Positions 24,600-35,845 of a stretch of 64,000 bases of DNA are shown piece by piece. The stretch's first letter is position 1. Every line of letters begins with the position of its first letter. The notes under the pieces were generated by a model. That model ran no database searches. It was given only the letters and a program-made list of their open reading frames with translations, and was not told the DNA's origin. Origin of the DNA: Sphagnum compactum (Eukaryota > Bryophyta > Sphagnopsida > Sphagnales); contig OZ234494.1 of NCBI GenBank assembly GCA_965153455.1, positions 24,180,001-24,244,000 of the forward strand. Direction: 5' to 3'. A program made the translations under genes and the position numbers.

Positions 24600-25730
24600 C
24601 AATGTGGTACATATGGGTGAGTTCATTTTTAGTGAATTATGTTCTTTTATATTATAGTTCATTCATGTGCATCATTCCTGAATGATAAGGGATATTTTGG
24701 GTGGCGGGTGGAGGGCATGTCACTTGAAAACCCTAAACCCACGACGATCAGGGGTTTTTTGATCACATTCCTCAAGTAGGTCCACTAGCAAGGATCCCCA
24801 GCATTAATCAGCATTAAATGGTGACTGTCTTAGGTGCACTGTAACATTTTAAAAAAAGTTCTGCAACTTAGGTGTGACTAGGAAGTGCCTATAGGCCTAG
24901 ATGTGGCTGAAAATGGTGAAAAATTCCCCACAAATCACAATTTTGTCGTGTTATTTTTCATTTCTGATAAACAATTCACCCAACAATAACAATGACTACA
25001 GTATGCACCTGAAAATAGTGTAAGAAAACCATATTAAACATGTTAGGTATTGTTACTATACCAAGAGGCTACTTAGATAGAAATTGCAATGTACAAAAGT
25101 GCTAGCATGAGCTTCAAAATTTGTGTTAAGGGATGTTGCTTTAGTTTTTATAATGAAACTGCACCTCATATCGGAGGTTTTTTAATCCCTTCCTACAATT
25201 TTTTGATTTTATCAAATTGGTGTTTTACGAAGAAAAATATCTTTTTCCAGACTTTCTCCAAGATGGTTAGAATCTTTCAGCTTTGGTGTGGGTACCCAGG
25301 TTAGCCAGGTACCCATTGTTGGTTCTGGTTTTGATTATTCGAAATCTAACTGGACCTAGTTCCAAGATGTGGAACTAGGTAGGAACTAGAACCAGGGTTA
25401 GGGGAGGTTGGAGGGATTGGCTAGGACTCCCCTTCCCTTGGGTACTTATTTGTTAATGAAGAACTGGAATTGGATCCGGTTCTTAAATGGCCTAAAGAAT
25501 CAAAATCACACCAATTTTTGGGGAGAATCAGGGTCCAATTCCAATTTAGGGTTAGGGGTTTTTGATTGGGGGTTAAGGGTGGCAGGTTGTTGAAGGTTGA
25601 AGGTCAAAGCTTTTCTTCATGGTTGTGTTCTTTTCAGCTTGTTGCTACTTGCTGTGCAATCGCCGTTATCTGTGTGATTCTCTTGTTGTGCTAATGCTCA
25701 TGGTGGTATTTTTTGTGTTGTTCTAGGCCA
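24600..25730. other. Spacer with small hairpins, no gene
   Basis: Two hairpins stand out: TGGGTACC with GGTACCCA at about 25285-25311, and an 11-bp perfect stem ACCTAGTTCCA/TGGAACTAGGT at 25354-25364 and 25370-25380. Words such as ggttctgg and agaacc repeat around them in both orientations, suggesting a decayed foldback or MITE-like insertion. No coding region is seen. Confidence 0.5.
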
Positions 25731-25749
25731 CACAGGTGGTTAGTGGTTG

Positions 25750-26260
25750 TGGTGTTTTTTTTGTTATTGCAACTTGCCATTACCCAAGTACACCATCACT
25801 CTCCTCTTCGTCATCTTCTTATGGTTTTGGTCATCATCATTATGGTCTTCTCATTGTTACAACCAACAATTGCCTACCATAACCCTCCTAATCTTACCAT
25901 CTTATGGTCTTGGTCATCATGGTTGTCATGGTCTTCTTAATGTTCCAGATTAGTAACTACCCACCATCACCTTCATGATCTTGTGGTCCTAGTCATCATC
26001 ATGATTTTCTAATCGCTACAACCATCAATTAATTGCCATCACATTCGTGATTTTCATGATATTGTGGTCTTGATTTTTTCATTGCTACAACTAATTGTCT
26101 ACCATCACCTTCTTGATATTGATGATCTTCTGGTTCTACTTGTTGTGGTCTTCTTGTTGCTGCAGCCAATAGTTGCCCACCATTGCCTTGTGTTGTTGAT
26201 GTTGATGTTGTGGTATTGGTCATCGTTGTGGTCTTTTCATTGTTGTGACTGGTTAAAGGC
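25750..26260. repeat. Degenerate tandem repeat of 70-90 bp, about six copies
   Basis: The phrase (c/g)attgctacaaccaa followed by ttgcctaccatcacctt and then tgtggtcttggtcatcat recurs near 25763, 25851, 25938, 26011, 26080, 26156 and (partly) 26239. Unit length varies from 69 to 88 bp. Open frames across it are by-products of the repeat. Confidence 0.75.
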
Positions 26261-26269
26261 AAATTAAGA

Positions 26270-28560
26270 TAGATGAGGACTAATTAGGACAAGTGAGTTA
26301 ATTTGAATTTTTTTTGGCAAGAACATTTGAATATCTTTCCATGAAGATTTCAAAAGAACTTTTGAAAAGTATTTTATGTAGAAATTAGAAAAACAAGGTC
26401 ACAAAAGAACTATTTTGGGATGTTTTTTTAATGTCTATAATTTTCTATTTTGAATGAAGAAGAAGATTCGTGCAAACTTATGTCTTTGAAGTAGAATTGT
26501 GTGTAGAAACTATAGAATAGATGTTGCAGTCATGAATTTATGCAATTTTGTGTTCTTTTTGTAGAATTCAAAACGTATATATTAAAGTGTAGATTATATG
26601 ACATGGTCTTAGTATAAACGATTATAGAATTTAATACTTACCATTTGGTGATCATCCCTGGAATGAATTCAAGAAAATAAACAACAAAATGTATATTTTG
26701 TTGCTTTTTTTTTTTGTTTTTCTTTAAACAATAGCATAAGAGAAGTGTTTTCATGTTTCTATAGATTTTGAATTGATTAGTTTGTCTTAGGGTTTAAATC
26801 TAAAAATGGTGCAAGAGAACCATGGAAATATTATGAAAAATAGAAGTTCAAGAAATGCAATATACCATGTGTATGGTAGAGAACTAAAAAGAACATCAAC
26901 TGTAATTCATGTTTTCAACCACCATTTCATTCGCATTTGACTCATAATCGAAGTTGATTGAGAGCAGTTCAAACTAGGACTAGATACACTAGAATAGAAC
27001 ACATATGGTGTACAAGCCCAATGCCTACAAATTGGACAACCCAACTTATGCCAACTACAAGAATACTTACTCACATTAGTGCATCACCAAATGTACAAAT
27101 GTTGAGATCGTCCTTGGAAATAATAGCAATGGGGGCAACTATAGAAGTTGAGAATAAAATCAATCAAAACTACTTTGGATTTGTACCCATATGCAACAAG
27201 GGATGACAAAAAAATTACAAGTTTTGTAGAACCAATTACCTTGTCTCATTTTTTGTTTATAGACCCAATTGTAACCACCCATCGGATGTATTCATGTGTT
27301 AGGGGAACAATACCTCCTAATTTTATGTTAGTTAAACTTGTGGTAATGGATACCCATGGCACAATACTAGTAGTGATGACTATAAGGAACCCAACAACAA
27401 TAGTGTTTGTTTCCACAACATTACCACTAGATCGAAGAAAAAAATCACTTGATGTTCCAAGAGGTTCTACAATAAGGAGTTTTGGTTTATGTATATGAAT
27501 TTGAGAAATATTGATGACTCTTTGGATACCTAGCATCCCTAACAGCTCTTTAAGCCCTCCATCACACGAGACAAATTGTTTCTTTGGGCCCATTGAATTT
27601 GGTTCCTAAATATGTCATTCATTACATGCACGAATTCATGCAACACCAAGTGAACTGTGGACTTTCAAATAACAAAATGCTTATTGCATTGCAAATAATC
27701 AAATGCATGTGTCAATTTGTACAATGAGTAAGCTCCGTTGATACTTAGTAAGACAATGCACTTATATTTCATATCTTTGTTCTTTGTTCTATGTTTCAAG
27801 CTATTTGTCAGTTGCCTCAAGAAACACCTACTAGCCCAAAAATGCTTGATTCACCTCTTTTTGTAATATTGCCTCATTAAAAACAAATTTAACCAAGTCA
27901 TTGACCTTGCCGTAACCTAATCACTTATATCCTTATTCAAAAACAAATCAACAAAACATAGTTATGAAAAATCAATGATATCATGTCAAACATAAGTCAA
28001 TCCATGTTTGTGTGATCATTCAAAGAAAGGAGTGCATCTCACCTACAAAATCTTTAGGGAGATTATTCCTTGGATATTTTAAGAAGCACCTAAAACAAAA
28101 GGATTTTTTTAATATGTTATGAAATAATAACATATTCTTAGCATATTTTCAATATATTGTCAAAAGGAATTATCGACACACTATTTATATTTAAATTAAT
28201 TATATATAATCAATTTTTAATTAATTAAAATTTTCATTAAGTTACACTTTGTATCTTACATCCACTAAAGTTATCAGTAAAATCACCCTTTCTTTCACCC
28301 CCTATCACCTCTTTCAGTGGTATTCGCAAAGTAAGAAATTTTTATTAAATCTCAGTATGAAATGCTGAAACTCAACATTTCATGCACAAGGTTTGAAAGT
28401 AATTATAGTGGTTATACATGTAGGAATAGTGAAAATATCTGTGGAAGCAGTGGAGGTGCTCATAAAGAAGGAAAGAAAGGATGAAATTCAATTTACCACC
28501 AAAATTGGTGGAAAAACTAGTTTGGGTCCTAGTTATTTTGTTTTGTAAAATTTCACTCCC
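26270..28560. other. Spacer, no gene recognised
   Basis: Overlapping open frames exist at 26958-27206 and 27148-27498 (plus) and 27246-27593 (minus), but none has a family motif. The sequence elsewhere is AT-rich with frequent stops. Confidence 0.45.
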
Positions 28561-28564
28561 AGTT

Positions 28565-28644
28565 CTGCATCGGATGCCCTATTATGTTGAAACTAGCCAT
28601 TCTCCTGCATCGGATGCCCTATTATGTTGAAACTAGCCATTCTC
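28565..28644. repeat. Perfect 40-bp tandem duplication
   Basis: Two identical 40-bp units starting ctgcatcggatgccct at 28565 and 28605 abut without a spacer. The absence of mismatches indicates a recent duplication or an assembly artefact. Confidence 0.95.
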
Positions 28645-29544
28645 GCCCTCTGATCACCTAACTTTACAGATAACTTTACTGTTTGTAATAAAATTAAAAT
28701 GACTTCCCTGGGACAAAGTCAAATGATTTGAATGTTCTAAACTTTGTATGCACATGACCAAGGATCAACAACTATTGTGTTTAGATTGCAAGTTGAAAAA
28801 ATATCATAACTTAAGAATTATTTTTAATGACCTCCTGATGAAAGGTGTTGAATAAGGTGTGTAGAATGAAGGTGTTGAACAAAATGCATTACTCTGCAAC
28901 AAAATCTAGAAGCAAAACACAAGGAAATAAAAAACCATTAGAAAACACAATGTAACAGAAAACAAACAAAGTCAAAAAACAGAAATAAATTGCACAAGTT
29001 GATGAAAACATTGCATAGAACAAAGGCAATACGTGAGTTGACAAAGGCATTGCTAATCATGAATAAGAACTATAAAGCAAGTCACAACAATGCAACTGAA
29101 TGCACAAGCAAATGAAGTTGGTGCAAATGAAAATGTTGTAAATGAAGGCAATTGAAATGAACAACAAGCCAATGTGGCATTATGATAAAAGAATTCAAAA
29201 GGGAGATGCACACAAAAAAAAAGTTAGAAAGGAATTAATACCACCTTCAAAGTTACAAAACAAAGCTCAAAAAACATGATAGTTGTGTAAACCTAATTGC
29301 TACTTCATCAACAGTGTTGTTCATGAATAGTGATAGGTAACATTTGTACATTGCCCTACATTCTAAAACACAGCGTGTGAACCTAGAAAGAACCAAAATT
29401 TAATGCTTATTAGTTAATTTAGTAGTTGATGATATGAATGTTTGTCTAATGGGCATCTATTAAGGATTGTCCACTAATAATCACAATAACCTATCCCTAG
29501 GTGTGAAATAATCTTTAATAAAAACATCATCTGAAACTTAGTTA

Positions 29545-30095
29545 AACTAATCCATGTGTATTGCAATATTGAGAATCCAAAAAAACTAATAGTTGTCATC
29601 TTTGTGGATGATTGACTAATTTGTGCCAAAGATAAAGCCAAGATTGAAGAAATGGTTGAACACACGGACAAAGCTTTTGACATCACTAGATGTGCATTAG
29701 CACTTTATGTCAGATCTTACTCATTTTGAATGGGGAGCAAAGTTTAATTACATTGACCAAGCTCAGTGTATATGAACAAGATGTTGGCTAAGTATGAGTT
29801 TCAAGTTGCAAGTCCAATTGCCACACCTACTAATCCAAACATGCATCTTGGCCTAGAAGGTGATGTGAATAGAGATGAAACATGTGGCGCATTCCCATAC
29901 AACAAACTAGGACGGGGAGCCTTACGTTTATCATCATAGCAACAAGACCTACCATATCATATTTTATGAACAATTTGTTGCTAACTTTTCAAGGTGTCCA
30001 TGAGCTGTGCATTGTGGATCAACAAAGCAAATTTTGAAATACTTGAAAAGAACACTTGACATGGCCATTTGGGTGCAAGTATAATAAAACGACCT
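29545..30095 (+). pseudogene. Decayed Copia-type reverse transcriptase/RNase H region
   Basis: Translated across frameshifts and stops, the plus strand follows the order of Ty1/Copia pol. It has a CVYC-like start, then LIVVIFVDD (the FVDD reverse-transcriptase active-site box) immediately followed by a stop. Next come MNKMLAKYEFQVASP with TPTNPNMHLGL, and last KQILKYLKRTLDMAIW, matching the KRILRYLKGT region. No intact frame and no LTRs were found, so this is a dead fragment. Confidence 0.8.
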
Positions 30096-30099
30096 GTTG

Positions 30100-31040
30100 C
30101 CAACTAATTTGTCATGTGCTTATTTGAGAATATTCTTTAAATATTTTGTAAGATATATATTTTTTAAAATTAAAAATTTTGTCTTATTAAGGAAATGCTA
30201 AGATTGATCTTAGTTTTTTAAATATATTATTTATATTTTTAAGAAAAAATAATAATCTTTTCATTGCTTAAAACCATTGGTTACAATGCTTTTAAAATTG
30301 TCTTTAAAAACTTTATATTATATAGATTCACTTCAAAAAAAAAAAACTCACATGTTTTCATAATATATTAAAAACATTGTTATATAAATACACCAAACAT
30401 TTACATTATAAAGTGCAATGTAAAGGTTGCAGATGCAGAGCATTGAGCATAGCAAAGAATCAGAACTCTTTTTCCATTTTTTCTATCATCCAATAAAACT
30501 CAGCAAATTATGTGTTTGTATACTCTGAGAAGTGCAGACAATTTCTATGTATTACAAGAAATGAAAACATCACAGTGCAGTTTTTTTGAATATGCAAGAC
30601 TCTGCTGCAAGTGTGTTTCTTTGAGGCAAGCAAAGCCCTGGGCAGAGATCAAGACATGATTCTAGCAAAAAACCCAAGAGACATTAGCCAGTACTCATGG
30701 CAGAAGCTGGAATTAGCAGCTGAAGAATCCTTGAGAGCTCTACTCTTCTTCTTCTTTCTTCTTCATGTGTTTTCTTTAAGACATAGTTGTGTCTGGGAGT
30801 GGCATCGTGACAAACACATTCAGACTTCCTGCATCTGGTAGTGGCATTGTGACAAACACATTCAGACTTCCTGCAGCAGCAGAAGGCAGCTAGATCATGC
30901 ATCATTAGCTACTACTGGTGTTGCTGCTGCAAGGAATTCCAACAAAGAAAATAATGTTCAGCCAACATATATACTTGATCATGACAGCAGATGATCCGTG
31001 GTGGTTTCGTACTTAGATGAATCACGCACAAATCATGCAA
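30100..31040. other. Spacer downstream of the lipid-transfer gene
   Basis: The AT-rich left part grades into higher-complexity sequence near 30420. Apart from the 42-bp duplication at 30801-30884, nothing recognisable was found. The open frames at 30611-30841 (plus) and 30684-30905 (minus) overlap that repeat and have no motif. Confidence 0.45.
30801..30884. repeat. 42-bp tandem duplication
   Basis: ggcatcgtgacaaacacatt at 30801 recurs at 30843 with one change (t for c), each followed by cagacttcctgca. The period is 42 bp. Confidence 0.95.
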
Positions 31041-31048
31041 CCTGCTAA

Positions 31049-31054
31049 TTTATT
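31049..31054 (-). terminator. Candidate poly(A) signal of the lipid-transfer gene
   Basis: AATAAA on the minus strand about 210 nt past the spliced stop codon. A second AATAAA at 31232-31237 is closer, at 28 nt. Which is used cannot be told. Confidence 0.3.
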
Positions 31055-31264
31055 CTGAACAATGTACTTTGATCACTAGTGTGCAACACAAAGCAGCTGG
31101 GAGACAGAGAGAGCCACAGACTACACAGTACGCAAGTCATGTTGTAATTAGAAGCTGCAGCAGATCAGCTCCGAGGTTATAGATCAGTTGCAACATAAAT
31201 TACGGATGGACAGTGCATCATGCGTGATGCATTTATTCTTCGTCTCGTGAGTCGAGTGCAGTCT

Positions 31265-31866
31265 TTAGCCGCCAGGAACTTTCATACCTGTGACACACGA
31301 GAATGACAAGGAATTCTGTTGATCAAGCTGTTTCCATGAAGAACTAGTGATCAGATTCATGAGAAACGAGACCGACCCACGTACAAGAAGATCAAAGAAT
31401 CAGCAGTGAACGACACATAAGGATAAGAGGAGGAACTGGGATCAGCTTTGCAATAATTCTAATTACCGTTGCACTTTGAACCTCGTGGAACAGCAACGCC
31501 GCATCGTTGGGGAATGCCTATGGCCACTCGGAAGTTGACGCCCACTTCCTTGGCAGTGTCGGAAGTGAGGAGAGAGCACAGGCATGAAAGTCCGTCTGTC
31601 CCTTTAGCCACCGCCATGACCGAGTCACAGCACTCTTGTGGCGGCTTGATGGCCTCTCTCCCGGCAGTCATGCATGGCCCAAGCGAACTTAGCTCGCAGC
31701 TCGCCGCAGCAGCCGTCACTGGTAGCTCAGCGGCAGCCAGGAGCAGCTGCAACACGGCCACTACAACTATAATGCGAATCACCGCCGCTGCGCTCACGCG
31801 CCCACATGATCTGATCTCATGGGCATCACCTGCTGCTGCTGCTGCTCTTGCTCTTGCATCTGACAT
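31265..31866 (-). CDS. Non-specific lipid-transfer protein (2 exons)
   Basis: Small secreted protein with the eight-cysteine fold that binds fatty acids and other lipids in a hydrophobic tunnel in the apoplast (cuticle, defence or signalling). Exons on the minus strand are 31866-31467 and 31287-31265 (423 nt, 140 aa). Cysteines at about 57, 65, 79, 80, 95, 97, 122 and 132 give C-X7-C-X13-CC-X14-CXC-X24-C-X9-C. The central CXC residue is leucine, as in type 2/D-like members. A hydrophobic segment at about residues 25-46 followed by an Ala-rich site is the signal peptide, although its 24-residue leader before the hydrophobic core is unusually long. Without splicing the frame would end after KCNGN. 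The intron instead gives KCNGMKVPGG, matching the common C-terminal xxVPGG of the family, so I prefer the spliced model. The subtype is uncertain. Confidence 0.88.
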
Positions 31867-32069
31867 CGTTTTGTGAAAGCTGCTAGCTAAGTATTCTCTA
31901 AAGAGTTCAATGCCGAGAAATGGATCAATTGCAGAGAGAGATTTCTGCAAAGAAGAACTGGTTCCGGAGGTCTAGACGCTTGCTTCTTCACTCAGGGATT
32001 CGACAATGGGCCGGCGGGCGCTGCTGCAAATGAAATGCATGAGTTCAGAGGCGGAACTTGGCTGGCAAT

Positions 32070-32076
32070 TTATATA
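32070..32076 (-). promoter_or_regulatory. TATA box of the lipid-transfer gene
   Basis: TATATAA on the minus strand, about 205 nt upstream of the ATG. This gives a leader of roughly 170 nt. Confidence 0.6.
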
Positions 32077-32079
32077 CGG

Positions 32080-35000
32080 GCACCATGCTCATGCACCTTA
32101 CACATTAACAAGTGCGACACTGTGTGCAGCTCGGCCTGATGAATCAATGTGCATTTTGTGAGAATCATCAGGATAATCCCGATTTCCTCTGATCCTATTA
32201 GGACTACACATTGATCGTTTACATTTGACCGAGGAGGATTAGTCTAGCTGCGAGATCAAGCAATCATTCTCTGTAGACAGATTACTTAGTTCGAAGCAGC
32301 AAGACATGAGCAGCAGCAATGATAGAAGTCGATCCAAGCGAGGAAACACGTTTCTAACAGACTGGGTGCAGCAGCAAAAGCATGATCAAATGGTACAATT
32401 TTACGGACTAACTGCTGCTGAGCTACCTAGAGAGAGATTCATGAACAGCCAAAGATCTCTGTCCTGCTGAAAAAACATGAGGAAAAACTGGTGTAGACTC
32501 TGATGATCATGACCTTGAGTAGATTGTTGTACTTGCATTAAAGTTTGTTGCATTTGTTGTGAGTGCTCAAGTGCCCTTTTGCCATGTGCAATCCACTAAA
32601 CCAAATTCAAGTGTACCGTTTCATTCAATCATCACAATGTACAGAGGACTAGAACCCAATCACAGTAACTTTGCAAGCATTCAAGTAGCAAGCTGCAATG
32701 TGCATGCGTGCTTAGAACTACTCCTGCTGCTTATGATCCTCAGAACAACTTCTCTCCACTAGTTGTTATTATTCCAGCTGCAAAAAGGAAACTTTTTTTT
32801 GGCTAGTAGCCAGAGCTTGCTTGTATGACTCATGATGAAAGCTTCTTGTTCTCGTTCTTCTTCAGACTAAGAGATCCTCATGTACTAGAGGTAGTTCAAT
32901 CTTTTCTTAGCTGGGTTCTTTACTTCTGTGTTGTTTGCAGCACTGCTCTTGGGCTACTAGGGGGGCACACATTAAATCAGCAATGGGTTCTTATAGCAGG
33001 CAGTAACAAAAATACACCATTCAGTAGTCTCTCCCTTTCAAGCAGAGGCAATAAAAAGGCAAAGAGCTCTCTACTCAAGGTGACACAATTGACAGGGGAC
33101 AACTTCAAAGTTATTCCTCTTTCTTTTTCAAAGACCTTATATCTTATGTGGAATTTGCTACACTAATGAGTCACCTGACCCACAACAATGGGGCAGCACA
33201 AATGGGCAAACAAAACCTTCACAAAAGAGTTGAGGGGGTTTTAGAAACAATTCACACATCTCATTTCTATGGGTCCAATCCTCCTCTTTTTCTTCTTCCT
33301 TGTGCCAAAACCAACACTCCGAGTTTGTAACTTACACTCAGCACTGCAACTCTTGTTCCAAACTTGCATTTCTCTACAGTCGCAACTAACTCCCTTGTTA
33401 TGTTGCAAATAGCTTCTTTCCCAAGTAGCACCATGAAAATCAAGAGAGTATAACCTTACAAAACCATGCACACATCAAGTTTTAGGTCTTGACATCTCCT
33501 TTCAGACCTCATATATGGAACAAACAACATGGACACACAAGAGAAGATAGTATTTCTTGCAAATGCCATAAGCTTCCTCCTCAATCAACAATGATTTGAA
33601 TCAAAGTGAAGTTGGGGGATAAAAAGTTATGAATCATAGTTCCTGATGTGAAGACACAACAAGAAATATGAACCAGTAGTAGGATGGTTATTCATTTGTG
33701 TGATTGCATGTGTAGTGCAAGACACCATTCTTGAACGTCTGCACCATTTTTCTTCTACCAATAATAGGGACATGCATCTTAAGAACTGGTGAACCCTATT
33801 TTATATGTGTGGGATTTAGAATGGAGAACACCATTCACAAACACATGGGTTCAAGCTTGATTTTTCACACATTTGTTGCAACACTGTTCTTTTATAGATT
33901 TTTTGTTGAGGTTCAACCATGATTCATTATTACAGCTGAAAAGAATTTCAGCAGCATGAAGTGGAACAAGTGGCTCATCACCTTAATGGTTATGCCCTTA
34001 TTGACAAGATCAAATGGAATGATTAAAATTGGTGGAATTACACAATAAAAGAGCAATGAATTCAAAGTAGGTTTTAAATGGTTACCAAAATTCTTTTCAT
34101 GGCCAAGTATGAACCCCAAGTTCAACACAGGAGAGCCAGGTTGCACAACCTGTGCACATGGTTAGGCTCCAGCTACATAGCATGTGGATGTTGTATGCAT
34201 GTGTCAGGCTCCAGTCTTTTGGTGGAGAATCTGATGTGGATGTTGCACACATTGGTAGTGAGCTCCATCTTTTGGGTGGAGAAGCTGATGTTGCAGCTCT
34301 TCTCTCAGTCCTGGCTCAGAATCATCACCAGATGTACAGTCCAACCACCCCTTGTCAACAACTGAGTCCAACAATTCTTTCCAACCTCACTGTTTCCTGA
34401 TGTAGCTGGGAAGTTGGATTGTTAGTATTGAGAAGGTGGATTGGAAGATCTTAATTGATGCTAATTTGCTGGATCGAGTTTGAGATTTGCTAGGAAAACA
34501 CTACCTAAAAAATTCTAACTAAGCTTCCACATTTCAAAGTATTACCTTGAGGTTTTATCACAAAGTACCAAGAACAGCCTCCACAGCTGCGAGCAAGTTG
34601 TGGTTCATCTGACTACTAGGAAGGAGCCCAACAAGAGCTCCAGCATCAACACAATGCTCCATATCCCTTCACACTTTTGCACTGTACAGATTTACAGTTA
34701 CTGAGAATCAGTTGCATCTGCTCCTCATTGACATCAAGATTTTGCACATGGTAAACTCCTCTTCTAAGATACCAACATCATTCTATCAGTGCACATGCAA
34801 CTTCTAGTACATTTCTATTGCAACACTGACATATTGTCATGGCAATCCCTGGCAAGGGCATACCAAGGTCTTGCCTACAACTAACCAGCCCCCAGTAAAA
34901 ACAATTCTGCCATGGAGATAGTTACTTTGGAGATTTGGGAGACGGGTACAAAACCTCTAAGTCTGTCCACTTCACAACTACAGCGCTTGTGTTCACTGAA

Positions 35001-35080
35001 AGTGCCTACACTCACAAACCCATACTTGCAAGAACCTCAACTTTCACCCAGATTGAAGGACCTCCATATCAAACAGAATT
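32080..35080. other. Spacer between divergent lipid-transfer and NudC genes
   Basis: Base composition is more balanced than in the AT-rich deserts, but no gene family was recognised. Open frames (for example 31469-31876 plus, antisense to the lipid-transfer gene; 32825-33166 plus; 34152-34400 plus) lack support. The last covers a short degenerate repeat in which ggctccag and ggtggagaa(t/g)ctgatgt recur about 54 bp apart (34160-34310). Confidence 0.45.
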
Positions 35081-35084
35081 CTTA

Positions 35085-35304
35085 TGAAGATTGAGAACAC
35101 CAGCAAAATGAACAAGTTTAGAGCCTAAGTCTGTGCAAGACTTCTTACCAGAGAGAATGGAATATTATGAAGACTGAGAACACAAGAAAAATGATTAAGT
35201 TTAGAACCCAGATGCATCTTCTTACCAGATAATATGGAATGCTATATGAACGCTTGGAACACAGCAAAATGAACAAAGTTTTGAACCTATGCATCTTCTT
35301 ACAC
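35085..35304. repeat. Tandem repeat of about 80 bp, three copies, upstream of NudC
   Basis: Units start tgaagattgagaacac (about 35085), tgaagactgagaacac (about 35167) and tgaacgcttggaacac (about 35247). Each continues with aaaatga, then aagtttagaacc and cttcttacca. The last unit is shortened. It lies 540 bp before the NudC start codon. Confidence 0.85.
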
Positions 35305-35758
35305 TGGCTGTAATCACCACATTCTTCACCATCCACAAATGCCAACATCACTCTCCATGTGTAATGTCCTTTTGGAGCTCCCTCAGGCTTAGAATCACAA
35401 AATGCCATTGTTGTCAGCATCCTCTCTCTTGAAGGATCTTTTATTACTCCTGTTCAATGCCAGGAATCTGCCTCCACAAGTCCTCTGCAATTCTTGAGAG
35501 GGCGGCATTGCATGTCTTATACCATGGCTAGTATGCTGGTCAGTGTTTCTGTTTTTGGCGAAATTTTGAAAGAATTGCATCCAGGAAGGTTCCCTCTCCC
35601 CAAAAGACCTACCAAAACAAATGCAAACAAGAAAGAAAGAGTGACAGTACAGTTACGGGTAGTTTGCAGTTGCTCTGGTTGGTTGCTGCCTTTGTTTGCG
35701 TTGCGTTGTTGCGGCGGTCTTTCTTTGTCGTAACACTTGCGGCTTTCTTCTTTGTCTT

Positions 35759-35800
35759 CCCCCCCCCCCTCCCCCCGCACCGCACCGCACCGCACACCAC
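35759..35800 (+). promoter_or_regulatory. C-rich tract and CGCAC pentamers in the NudC leader
   Basis: A run of cytosines broken by one T is followed by four head-to-tail gcacc/cgcac pentamers, ending about 45 nt before the NudC ATG. It probably lies in the 5' UTR or core promoter. No TATA box was found, so this may be a TATA-less promoter. Confidence 0.4.
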
Positions 35801-35845
35801 ACTCCCGGAAGAATTTTCCTGCATTCACGCTTGCCTTCAGAAGAG

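Noticed and set aside
26029-26262. Thr/Gln-rich protein on the minus strand
   Set aside because: The frame is generated by the 70-90-bp tandem repeat and no start or splice evidence supports it.
31469-31876. 135-codon plus-strand frame opposite the lipid-transfer gene
   Set aside because: It exactly overlaps a confidently identified gene on the other strand and has no family similarity.
31459-31950. Longer lipid-transfer frame starting upstream of 31866
   Set aside because: The upstream part has no ATG (it opens at a TTG). The first ATG is at 31866.
35696-35845. Upstream extension of the NudC frame
   Set aside because: It has an ATG-less opening through a proline-coding C tract, and the family N-terminus (MAVISE) begins at 35846.
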